Assembly: GCA_977017575.1 (NCBI GenBank)
Contig: CDRNVI010000016.1
Coordinates: 456,165-520,164 of the forward strand
Source of the DNA: Paramoeba atlantica
Taxonomy: Eukaryota > Discosea
Length of the DNA: 64,000 nt
Direction: 5' to 3'
A model generated the notes under the pieces. It saw only the letters and a program-made list of their open reading frames with translations. It did not search any database and was not told the DNA's origin. Below, piece after piece: positions 27,570 to 37,200 of this stretch. Position 1 is the stretch's first letter, and each line of letters opens with the position of its first letter. The translations under genes were made by a program, and so were the position numbers.

Positions 27570-28043
27570 ATGCGAAGCAAACCTTCCCGTTCCACTGCGA
27601 GACCGACACATTCCTCCTCGACTCCTCATCGAGGCGGGTTGTTTGGGAGCGCTCAACGGTCCCACTCTACGAATGCAAAAAGTGGAGCACCCGGTGCAGC
27701 AACGAGGACACAACCTGCTCCTCATTCGTCCGGACTTATGGGGACACTAGCGGCAAGTGCCACGGGGGCAATCGCTGGTAGTGCATTGAGTCGGGCAATG
27801 TTTGGCAACTCGCAACCAGTGGAAGAATACGCAACTGGTGATAACAGTGCGGTACAAGGGAACGATACTTTTAATCCTACTGATTCTTCTGGACAACATT
27901 TGAAAGCACATCCGTGTGCTCCTGAAATGAATAATTTTATTCAATGTATGGAATCGAATCATGAAGGAAGTGATTTTGTAAGTTGTCGTTGGCCATGGGA
28001 GACCTTCGAGCAATGTCACAGAAAATTTCCGCAACGATTCTAA
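27570..28043 (+). CDS. CHCHD2/CHCHD10 (Mix17)-type twin CX9C protein
   Basis: This is a 157-residue protein. The first 60 residues are basic and Ser/Thr/Pro-rich with no acids, like the targeting region of this family. The conserved Gly/Ala-rich helix GLMGTLAASATGAIAGSALS with SRAMFG follows at about residues 55-82. The CHCH domain has CAPEMNNFIQC and CRWPWETFEQC, two CX9C motifs that form two disulfides by the Mia40 pathway. The family acts in the mitochondrial intermembrane space, around cristae organisation and respiratory-chain regulation. The upstream acceptor may be tttttatag at 27514-27522, 47 nt before the ATG. Confidence 0.92.
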   Translation: MRSKPSRSTARPTHSSSTPHRGGLFGSAQRSHSTNAKSGAPGAATRTQPAPHSSGLMGTLAASATGAIAGSALSRAMFGNSQPVEEYATGDNSAVQGNDTFNPTDSSGQHLKAHPCAPEMNNFIQCMESNHEGSDFVSCRWPWETFEQCHRKFPQRF

Positions 28044-28576
28044 AGTTTAGCATTGTTATAATCCTACCCGTTCTCTATATTTTATTGCTCCTTTTTTTGA
28101 AATCCCTTTTGTTTCGAACATTGGATATGTTCGTCCTTCTTTATACCCCGTAGATTGACAAATCAGCAAAGTGTCCTGAGTACTGCTTGTAATATGATGT
28201 TACTCCTGGCGCAACGATATAATGTCGTAACCAGAGATGGTTAGAAATATTGTGAAACCGTTCCAATTGTTCCCCAACTATTTTACTGCTCTGCACATCC
28301 ACGTATGTAAGCACATGTACGGGTAACAAATGTATGTATTTCTCAGTAGAAAAACGTATTATCAGACTGCAACTATTATCAGAACTGTTTATCCTACGCT
28401 GTCACTTTTTTTTGGTTGGACGAATTTTTTGCAACTCTAGAGCGTGTCATAAATTCTTTCATATTGTTGATCCATTGCCATTTCTTTTATGTACTTTGTG
28501 CACTTATTATACTTTTTCTATTATTAGCATTATTATTATTTAGTAAAGGTTTTTCTATTATACACGTTACCCGCAT
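28044..28576. other. Intergenic region, 533 bp
   Basis: AT-rich, with no gene seen. The 80 bp before the Rrp44 ATG hold T-rich stretches and attattattatttag ending near 28543, a likely splice acceptor. Confidence 0.45.
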
Positions 28577-31306
28577 ATGAAGAAAGCTAAAATATTTGCC
28601 CGCAAGGTGGTTACGGTAAAAAATCGTTTCCCTGAGCCAAAGAGTCATGATAGAGCTATGGCTGGATCCCCAAAACTTCGGAGTGATGTGCATTGCGGGA
28701 TTATCGGATGCAGCGAATGCGTTTTATTTGAGCTGCCCGACGAAAGTGGCACGTTGCGTGCCGACAAGCCAATAGTAATTCCAACTGATTTTGTGCTAAG
28801 GAAATTTCACGACATTTTATCCCAATCCAGTGTTCAAAACGTTGTTCTTCTAGCTACCGTCGCAAAGGAGCTTCAATCTCAACATAGAACTGTGTACATG
28901 GCAATGACATCCAATAAAGCACCATGGTGGTATTATTTTCCGAACGATTTTCACCTCGGGACGTACGTTGCAAAGCACGAAACCGGACAAAGCGCAGATT
29001 CCGATGAAGGAGGAGATTTTACAATTGCTTGTGTGAATAAAGCCGTAGAGTGGTACCGTAGTCACACATCACTTCACGTCATTCAGTTAATTACATACGA
29101 TGATGTATTGCAGTTTGTTCAACATACCATCGGGAAAAGTGATATGTGGGGTGATCGCGTAACCGAAACCTTCGAAGAACTCCTGAACTCAGATCACGCT
29201 AAGTCAAACGCTGAAAATGAGCCTTCATCCAAACCAAGTTGTACAGAACATCTTTCCGAAAAGGAAATGAAGTCCCTAATCTCTTCCGGGAAGGCATTCA
29301 GTGCAACACTTGACTCGACTGCTGCATTTTTCGCATCATGCATGTGTCGGTGCCAGGATACGACGCTATCGCGTGTACAGATCTCAGGGGCACATGCTAT
29401 CAACCGGGCACTTCACGGAGACACTGTGTGTATTGAAATTTTGGAAAAGAACGACACAGATCCCGATGCAAGAGAGAATCTCACTGGGCGTGTGAGAGGC
29501 ATCCTACAAAAAGGACGAAGAACCATTTGTGGTGTCATTGATGTTGAAAATCCGGGCTTGTTCTTACCCCGAAACTCCAAATTTCCAAAGATCAAACTTT
29601 TGGCACGAAGCCCTGAGCGATGGAGTAATTACTGGCTTCTACTTTCCGTTGAGGAGTGGAAATGCGATGCTACTTACCCCTCTGGTCACGTAGTAGAAAA
29701 CTTGGGCCCTCGCGGCGATAAAGATGTTGAAGCGAAGGTAATCCTATTCGAGCATAATATTCCCCACTACGATTTCAGTCAATCAGTTCTCGCCTGTTTA
29801 CCAACCGGCGAGTGGATTGCAGCTTCGACAGGTCGTCGAGATATGCGGCACATTGCGATATGTAGTGTTGATCCCGAAGGATGCAAGGATATTGACGATG
29901 CACTGCACTGCGTCACTTTAGAAAATGGTAATTTTGAAGTAGGTGTTCATATTGCTGACGTATCCCATTTTGTCAAGGAGGGCACTGAGTTAGATCTTGA
30001 AGCTCGTCGAAGAGGCACTAGTGTATATTTGGTAGACCGACGAATTGATATGCTTCCGAAACTCTTTACTGAGAATTTGTGTTCGCTAGTAAGTGGTGAA
30101 GATCGCTATACATTTTCCGCTCTTTTTGAAGTTGATTCAAATTGCAATTTGGTGCGCACTGCGTATTGTAAAGGTATAGTCTGTAGTCGGGCCAGTTTAT
30201 CTTATGAAGTCGCTCAAGGCATTATCGATAACGATAAGAGTACGTCTGAATTGGCTGCTCCATTACGAAATCTCTTGCACTTGAGCAATTGTTTGAAGGC
30301 GAAAAGGAAGGAAGCAGGAGCAGTGTTCCTGCATTCTCTTGAGTTCAAATTTAAACTGGATGATCATCATCTGAATCCAACAGACATGATACAGTATGAA
30401 TCGTACGATACGAATTCAATGATAGAAGAATGGATGTTATTTGCCAATCAAGCAGTAGCACAAGAGATTTTTAACGCCTCGCCCCAATGGGCACTGCTGC
30501 GAAGGCACACGCCGCCCAACCCCTCACTACTAGAGCCACTGAATCAAGCTTTAAAACAACGGGGACTGCAGCTTGACGCCCGATCATCGGGAGCGCTAAA
30601 CGCTTCGCTGGAAAAATGCGTACAAGTTGATGATGCACAATTTCAAAATATAGTACGCGCAATGGCAACCAGGTGTATGCAAAGAGCTACGTACATTAGC
30701 AGTGGGGACTTCAAGGCTGATGAATATTCACACTTTGGGTTGGCCTTACCCATATACACTCATTTCACGAGCCCCATACGCCGATATGCCGATCTTCTAG
30801 TGCATCGACAGTTAGAAGCGGCAATTGGACACTCCTCCCCATCGCTGCAACATAGCACCGAAGGCTACATGACTGAAACAGCTACCATACTAAACATCAG
30901 ACATGAGAATGCGCAAAGTGCTGGACGTGACAGTCAGTCCATACACACCCAATATTACGTTTACCAAAATATGGATACCGGACTTTGCACTAAGCAACAG
31001 GAACCTCTTGCGGCGCAAAATGTTCGTGGGTATATCACGCGCAAGAGGCAAGATGGAGTTTTCATGGTATTGCTGCCTCGCCTTGGATTAGAAGGTCCCA
31101 TACAGGATGTGGAGTGCACAAGCACTACAGATACGGGGAAGACGAAAGATTTAGATCTACTCTCCGCGGTTCAAATCGACGTTGTGAAAGTAGGAAATAC
31201 CAAAAAAGAGAGCCGCATACAGAATATCAGTGGTCGGTTTACATTTCGTAAGCACGATCCCTTGGACGCTTTCCTGACAGAGCCCGAACATAAACTTTCA
31301 TCTTAA
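28577..31306 (+). CDS. RRP44: Exosome ribonuclease Rrp44/Dis3
   Basis: This is a 909-residue protein with the Dis3 order: an N-terminal CR3 Cys motif (HCGIIGCSEC, about residues 39-48), a PIN domain to about 220, cold-shock domains, an RNB domain and a C-terminal S1 domain. The RNB active site DPEGCKDIDDALHC (about residues 431-444) keeps all four Asp, and the conserved HFTSPIRRYADLLVHRQL lies near residue 730. It degrades RNA 3' to 5' processively with the nuclear and cytoplasmic exosome. The PIN domain is diverged: where DTN is expected the protein reads IPTDFVL, although an Asp in GGDFTIA and TYDD are present, so endonuclease activity is uncertain. The CR3 motif and PIN domain distinguish it from Dis3L2. 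Confidence 0.93.
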   Translation: MKKAKIFARKVVTVKNRFPEPKSHDRAMAGSPKLRSDVHCGIIGCSECVLFELPDESGTLRADKPIVIPTDFVLRKFHDILSQSSVQNVVLLATVAKELQSQHRTVYMAMTSNKAPWWYYFPNDFHLGTYVAKHETGQSADSDEGGDFTIACVNKAVEWYRSHTSLHVIQLITYDDVLQFVQHTIGKSDMWGDRVTETFEELLNSDHAKSNAENEPSSKPSCTEHLSEKEMKSLISSGKAFSATLDSTAAFFASCMCRCQDTTLSRVQISGAHAINRALHGDTVCIEILEKNDTDPDARENLTGRVRGILQKGRRTICGVIDVENPGLFLPRNSKFPKIKLLARSPERWSNYWLLLSVEEWKCDATYPSGHVVENLGPRGDKDVEAKVILFEHNIPHYDFSQSVLACLPTGEWIAASTGRRDMRHIAICSVDPEGCKDIDDALHCVTLENGNFEVGVHIADVSHFVKEGTELDLEARRRGTSVYLVDRRIDMLPKLFTENLCSLVSGEDRYTFSALFEVDSNCNLVRTAYCKGIVCSRASLSYEVAQGIIDNDKSTSELAAPLRNLLHLSNCLKAKRKEAGAVFLHSLEFKFKLDDHHLNPTDMIQYESYDTNSMIEEWMLFANQAVAQEIFNASPQWALLRRHTPPNPSLLEPLNQALKQRGLQLDARSSGALNASLEKCVQVDDAQFQNIVRAMATRCMQRATYISSGDFKADEYSHFGLALPIYTHFTSPIRRYADLLVHRQLEAAIGHSSPSLQHSTEGYMTETATILNIRHENAQSAGRDSQSIHTQYYVYQNMDTGLCTKQQEPLAAQNVRGYITRKRQDGVFMVLLPRLGLEGPIQDVECTSTTDTGKTKDLDLLSAVQIDVVKVGNTKKESRIQNISGRFTFRKHDPLDAFLTEPEHKLSS

Positions 31307-31613
31307 ACTACGCAGAGCAACAAAGCTAGGCGGCTTATACTGATTCATTAGGCGCCTTGTTCATTTCGTTCATCTCACTTACTGCATTTCATAATTGGCA
31401 TCCTTACCTTAACTATGCTTGAAAAGAGAAATCAAGGACGATACATCATAAATGAATTTCCTTTAAATTGACACATGCGCGTATTTTGCAGTCTTTAATC
31501 CCCGAAACCAAAATCTAAATTATTCAATTTCTTATCATCAGAGTTCAAAACGAATTATTGATTCACATTTTACCTCCTTTCCCCTTTTCCTCATTTTCCT
31601 CCCCAACCCATCC
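31307..31613. other. Intergenic region with long pyrimidine tract
   Basis: No gene is seen. From about 31567 the + strand becomes almost pure pyrimidine (tacctcctttccccttttcc and on), reaching the FtsH ATG without any AG. The nearest upstream AG is in atcagag near 31540. Confidence 0.5.
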
Positions 31614-33698
31614 ATGCAATCCTACGCTCCGCCCGATCCCTCCGGCGCACCCCTCTCCAACCCTTCCTACTACGACTTAATGTACCAACGCGGTTCCGCG
31701 CCCCATCCCCTCCTTCCCCAACCTATCCCCCCACCCCATCACCCCCCACCTTCTTCTATCCCTCCCCTTCCACCCTCCCCCTATCCCTCCTATTCCCCCC
31801 AGCCCCCACCCCCCCCCGCCCCCTACCCCCCTGCCCCCTACCCCGACCCCTCTGCCCTGAACCCCTGGTCCCCGAGCCCCACCCCCCCTTCCCTCCCCGA
31901 CACCAGCACCAGCACCAGCGACACCACCGCCTACTACGCCGGGTTCCACGACGGCACCCTGCGCCTCAGCCCCTTCGCCCCCGGCAGCCTGGCCTCCTGG
32001 ATCGCCCCCCTCGCGGCCAACCTGCTGCTGTTCCTCGGCCCCGTGCTCTACATGCGCGCGCGCATGGCCCAGGCCGCGGCGAAGCCCGGGGCGCCCTCCT
32101 CCCCGAGCGCGCTGATGGAGATGTTCAACCCGCTGAAGTCCCGCGACTTCCGGGTCGACGTGAAGGGGACCACGTTCGCGGAGGTGATTGGGATCGAGGA
32201 GGCGAAGCGGGAGGTGCGGCAGTACGTGGATTTTCTGCGGCACCCGGAGAAGTACACGAAACTCGGGGGACGACTCCCGAAGGGGTGTCTGCTGACGGGG
32301 CGCCCGGGGACGGGGAAGACGTTGCTGGCGAAGGCCGTCGCGGGGGAGGCGGGGGTTCCGTTTTTTTGTTGCAGTGGGGCGGATTTTATTGAGGTCTTTG
32401 GGGGGAGTGGACCGAAACGGGTGCGAGAGCTGTTTGCTGCGGCGCGGGCTGCCGGAAAGTGTGTTGTTTTTATTGATGAAATTGATGCGATCGGGAGTAG
32501 AAGTAGTGGCAGGGGGATGGGCGGGGTGTCCTCGGAGGAGAATCGGACGATCAACCAACTGCTCTCTGAATTGGACGGCATGCAGAGTTCGGAGAATATT
32601 ATCGTTCTCGCGGCTACAAACTTCCCTGAAGCAATAGATAAGGCATTAATGCGCGAGGGACGCTTTGATCGCAAAGTTAATATACCAATGCCCGATGAGG
32701 CCGCTCGTGCGGACCTTTTTGAATTCTACATGAATCGAGTTACTACTGGTGATCCGAACAGTAAAATAAAGGTGGCATCTAATGCGGAAGGATCTGTCCA
32801 GAATGATCGGAATTTAAGCGAAAAGAAAGTTGATATTGCACAGGAAGTGTCCTCGAATCTTATAGTACCAGGTGTCAGCAACAAGTTAATGTCGTCGTGC
32901 TTAGCGGATCGCACGCCCGGCGTATCGCCAGCTCAAATTTCAACTATCGTAAATGAAGCGGCCCTTAGCGCCGCAGTGTCAGAGCAGAAGTATGTTTCTT
33001 TGAAATATTTTCAAGAAGCCATTGACGATGTTCTGATTGGGAAGAAGCATAGGCAACGAATGGGAGATGCAGCACTCCGCCGTACTGCATTTCATGAAAG
33101 TGGTCATTGCCTTACCGCATGGCTCAGTCCATTGCAAAAAGATGTCATCAAACTGAGCATAATTCCCCGTGGAAAGGCGGGAGGCTACACGCAGCAAGTA
33201 CAGGACGAAGCTTTGAATCCGCACACGAATGATTTTCTCTTTTCTAATCTTTGCGTACTGGCAGGTGGTAGAGTTGCTGAACAACTAATTTTTGGAGATG
33301 TGAGTACTGGAGCCATGGACGATTTACAACGCGCAACGAAACTTGCTATGGATAAGTTGCTTTTGTATGGGATGAGTGAGGCACCACGAGAATTACGCGA
33401 AGGTAAATTAGATGAAACGAAAAATCCGATTAGTAACAAATCGGGAACGATGCTTTCTTTTCAGTACGATAGTACGAAGAGCGAGGGACGCGGTTGGATG
33501 CCATTTAGCGAAAGTCATCACGCAAAGGTCGAAACTGAGGCGAAATGTATGGTAGATAGAGCGTTTGCTTATACTGAAAATTTGTTAAAACAAAATTTGA
33601 GTTTACTAACTGAACTTGCTGAGCGGCTGCTGAAAGACAAAGAGCTTGATAGGGACGCAATAATTGTTGTGCTAGGTAAACGCGACACTGTCAGCTAG
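31614..33698 (+). CDS. FtsH-type AAA metalloprotease (mitochondrial i-/m-AAA class)
   Basis: This is a 694-residue protein. Residues about 20-110 are a Pro-rich linker, followed by one hydrophobic segment (WIAPLAANLLLFLGPVLYM). The AAA domain has Walker A TGRPGTGKT (about 228-236; the usual first Pro is Arg), pore-loop region FIEVFGGSGPKRVRELF (FGG instead of FVG), Walker B CVVFIDEIDAIG (about 283) and the second region of homology with GRFDRKV. The zinc site is FHESGH (about 493-497). The family forms hexamers that extract and degrade inner-membrane proteins; the i-AAA (one span) and m-AAA types cannot be told apart safely here. An insertion with Asn/Ser-rich sequence interrupts the lid (about 385-420). 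Bases up to about 32,600 are strongly GC-rich and the rest is AT-rich. Confidence 0.92.
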   Translation: MQSYAPPDPSGAPLSNPSYYDLMYQRGSAPHPLLPQPIPPPHHPPPSSIPPLPPSPYPSYSPQPPPPPAPYPPAPYPDPSALNPWSPSPTPPSLPDTSTSTSDTTAYYAGFHDGTLRLSPFAPGSLASWIAPLAANLLLFLGPVLYMRARMAQAAAKPGAPSSPSALMEMFNPLKSRDFRVDVKGTTFAEVIGIEEAKREVRQYVDFLRHPEKYTKLGGRLPKGCLLTGRPGTGKTLLAKAVAGEAGVPFFCCSGADFIEVFGGSGPKRVRELFAAARAAGKCVVFIDEIDAIGSRSSGRGMGGVSSEENRTINQLLSELDGMQSSENIIVLAATNFPEAIDKALMREGRFDRKVNIPMPDEAARADLFEFYMNRVTTGDPNSKIKVASNAEGSVQNDRNLSEKKVDIAQEVSSNLIVPGVSNKLMSSCLADRTPGVSPAQISTIVNEAALSAAVSEQKYVSLKYFQEAIDDVLIGKKHRQRMGDAALRRTAFHESGHCLTAWLSPLQKDVIKLSIIPRGKAGGYTQQVQDEALNPHTNDFLFSNLCVLAGGRVAEQLIFGDVSTGAMDDLQRATKLAMDKLLLYGMSEAPRELREGKLDETKNPISNKSGTMLSFQYDSTKSEGRGWMPFSESHHAKVETEAKCMVDRAFAYTENLLKQNLSLLTELAERLLKDKELDRDAIIVVLGKRDTVS

Positions 33699-34252
33699 GA
33701 GCAAGTACGTTCGTTGGTGCAAACATGTTCGCGTGTATGGTATCATGAAGTGTACGGAAGTGGATGTCGCATTCTGTGAATGGATTGTACACATACGGAA
33801 TGCAAGGGTATAGTGCATGTATAGTGTTTATAGTTAAATTTAAATACACATGTACATGTACGTACATGTACATGTACGTACTACTGTATGTATGGTAGCA
33901 GAAAGTTTTACCTTCGTGAAACGTCCTACTGTTGTAGATAAGGATTTTCCTCATCAAAAATCTGAAAAATGGGTAATAGTTCAAAGAAAATGACGACACT
34001 GGAAGATACAGAAGTACATGTTTTTCGAAGTTCTTGGAGCTTGACAGTCAAGAAGCGATACCTGCGCATATAAACGTTTACATAAATAAATGTATAAATA
34101 CACATGTTTAAATATACGTGTACATGAGTGTATCGTCTGTGAATCGACATCTATGTCAAGTATCTAACTAGATATGCTCATATGATGTTTCAAACCAACA
34201 CTTTGTTGAACTGCAGCCCTCAATGTGAGTCTGTGTGTATGTCTTCGTATGT
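33699..34252. other. Intergenic region, 554 bp
   Basis: No gene is seen. It contains a palindromic microsatellite of acatgtacatgtacgt type at about 33847-33880 and further gta/tac-rich sequence up to 34130. A two-codon upstream ATG-TGA lies at 34223, just after ctgcag at 34211-34216. Confidence 0.5.
33847..33880. repeat. Palindromic acatgtac microsatellite
   Basis: Two copies of an 18 bp unit, acatgtacatgtacgtac-like, joined so that the whole is its own near reverse complement. The core TACATGTA recurs in several other gaps of this window. Confidence 0.8.
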
Positions 34253-37200
34253 ATGTCAATGACCGCCACACTCAATCGAACGCTTGGCTCGAAACCTGGG
34301 TCAAAGATGCCAAGCTATTTTAATCTTTTTCGGAGAACAGGAGCGCTTCGCATATCAGGAACGGGGGCGCATTTCTATTATCGCCTTAGTAACACTAATG
34401 ATTTGAAGACGACACCGCATTCTTTGGAATTAATACATGCCCTCCATGATTTTCAAGTAGAAGGATCAATAGTCCTGTTGTATTCCATAGGTTACTTGTT
34501 GCTCGACAAGCCTGGAGCAATGACACTTTCAAACTTGTGGAAACAACTAAATACGTGTTCCCATGTATTGCCCATTCTCAAACAGGGAGGGCTGCTCCCA
34601 GAATCTTCGTCTTCCGGTTCAAATGGTCTGAGAATAACGTACAGTGACTGCTTGAAAACGCACGGAAATACAGTTGAATGTTTGTACAACCTGCTGGTTT
34701 CGCATCCTCGAATCTATAAGATAACTTTGCCTTGGCTCCACCACAAATCGACACACGATTCCCAGCCGGGTAGACCTACTCAAACTTTACGGAGACATCA
34801 AGATGTCGAAATACTGGAAAATGTAGAGCAGAACAAACCAAACATTAGAAAGAGCGCACGTCCGTTGTCGGCTGTGCCATTAGAGTCTTCATCAAAGCGA
34901 GATGTTTCCTCTCTGGAAAACCTGACCACTAGAAACAGCATGTCGTCGGATAGCCCTAGATCATTGTCTTTAACTCCTGTTATCCGTAATCATGGAGATG
35001 CACTAGTAGAGTTTTCTACAGATGTGTCAGTTCTCCGATGCATTTTTCGGGCGTTTAGCAAGTCTGCTCTTCTCGTCAATCAATGCCTTGATAGCAATTC
35101 ATCTTCGCTTTCAATGAGCCTTTGTACTTGCGACGTTAGAAACCTGAGTAGCTGTCTGGACAAACCAACACATTCCTATATGGCTTTACGCGGACATAGT
35201 TCTCTAGCAACATTCGCCATTCGTAATCTGTATAACTTTTTCGTCTTCAAGTGTGAATCGAATACGTCGCATAATTGTTGGACATCGTATCCTGATAACA
35301 ATGTCATGTGTACGCATATGTGGCCAATTGGGAACCTTCCTGGGATTCGCTTTCGCTCCAAACACTATCTGCTGAACTGGCCTCCGGATCAATTTAGCGA
35401 CAGTACATCAATCTCAAGTCCTGCACTGTCTTTTGAGAAGCTACGCAGAGCAATCACAGTAAAAAGCAATAATCCAAAGACCCACACAAACATAGATCCT
35501 TTGGATGTTCCATGGCTATGGCTACTCAGTCCCTTGGAGAACTCTCATCCATGGCAATCACGATTTCTTATATTAGACGTAATAAAACGCATGTTGTTGG
35601 GAGTTGCCGAGGAATCAACTGCTTTGATTCTTTCCCAGGCGATAGGTACTGCAATGTGTTTAGGGCTGTCGTCAAAAGCTCGTTTACTCTTCAATAAATG
35701 TAACATAGATTTGCAAGACTTGTGTCTGAAATTTGGGAGCTTTTACGAAATTTCTTTATTGCAGTATACAAAATGCGTGAAACGGTACGGCAGGTTGATT
35801 GGATTACTGCTAGAATCTGAAGATAAAAATCGTGATCACGAGCCGATTGAAAAGAGATTGGTACGGCGCTGCAAGTCCCTATTTTCTGCTGACGCCGAAC
35901 TCGAATCAACTTCCAAAATTGAAGTGATCCACAATCTTGATCAGGAGGATGGAACAGGGACAGTGCCCTTGTACCTAAGTTTTAGACAGTATTCTAATGA
36001 ATTGCTTCAATGGCTGCAAAGTCTTATACCTACCGAGTGGACCTCACATTCTAATCTTTCATATAAACTAAAGTCAGCCAATATAGGATTTTCCATACAT
36101 AAAAGAAAGCACTTTATCTACGCCATGATACACTTCTCTACTCATTTTGATCTTTCAATCGGGTACGCAAGGACGGATGGACGATACAATGAAGGACGCG
36201 TTTCCTTTGAATTTTATGTTAGGAGGAAACTCAAGGATTGGTCTATATTTCGACCTTCCACCACGAAAATGCAACGTTGTTGTTTAGTTGACTCCATATT
36301 TTGGTTTAGAGAAAAATCCAAATTAGTAACAAGTGAAACGCTGCAATATTTACTCGCCTTGCACCTGTCTCTAATTTTTCCGAATTGTTGCTTAATCCCC
36401 TTCAATATTGCTTTAAGCAATCTTCCGGAATCGCTGAAAACGGTTATGTCTCATCTAGCTGTATGTCCTGAAACTTTGATTCGATCTTATCCTAAATTCT
36501 TTGAAATTTATTATACTAAGAAATCAGCATTGGAGGTCAGAAGTCGGCTAGCTGTGTATAAAACGAACCCTGACGAAACTTCAGATTCCCGAATTTGTTG
36601 TATTGAATGTTGTCCTAAGGAAGTCTCTGCAGTCCACGGATTTTGTCTTACTGATGCATATCTGTTTGAAAAATATGATCTGTTTTCACACCCCGTATCC
36701 TTTTTGATGCGCGAAGAATCTAACAAGATATCTAGTGTCTCTACGTGGAAAATTGCGAGGGATAAATTTCGGCACCAATACATCCAATTTCCAGCAAAAG
36801 ACACAGGGCATCAATATTACTCAAGCGAAGAAAATCTTGGGAAAATAGAGACTAAAACAGACACAGACAGTTCGCAAATTAATGACGAAAGTAAGTCGAC
36901 AAACTTTGTAAGGAAGCGCGAAATGTTTTTGTGTAATCCTATAGCGCAGAGGGTTGTTTTGGTGGGGACAATTTGCGATGTTATTCAAAATATGACCTTG
37001 TCAAGTACAACTGCTCGAGAATGCAAGCAAACGTTCACAAACAATAGTGTTTCCATACCAGATTCAGATATACAAGAACATTACTTGGTTAAGGGGATGT
37101 TTAAGAATCTTGTTCCCGCCAAAGACATTGTATTAGCTCTTTCTAACCGCGAACAATTAATTTTGACGAAGCTTGTCGCGCAATGGAGTGACATGGAGGA

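Noticed and set aside
31677-32558. Long minus-strand open frame (293 codons) opposite FtsH
   Set aside because: It mirrors the GC-rich, Pro-coding 5' half of FtsH; its protein is Gly/Arg low complexity and the + frame has clear AAA motifs.
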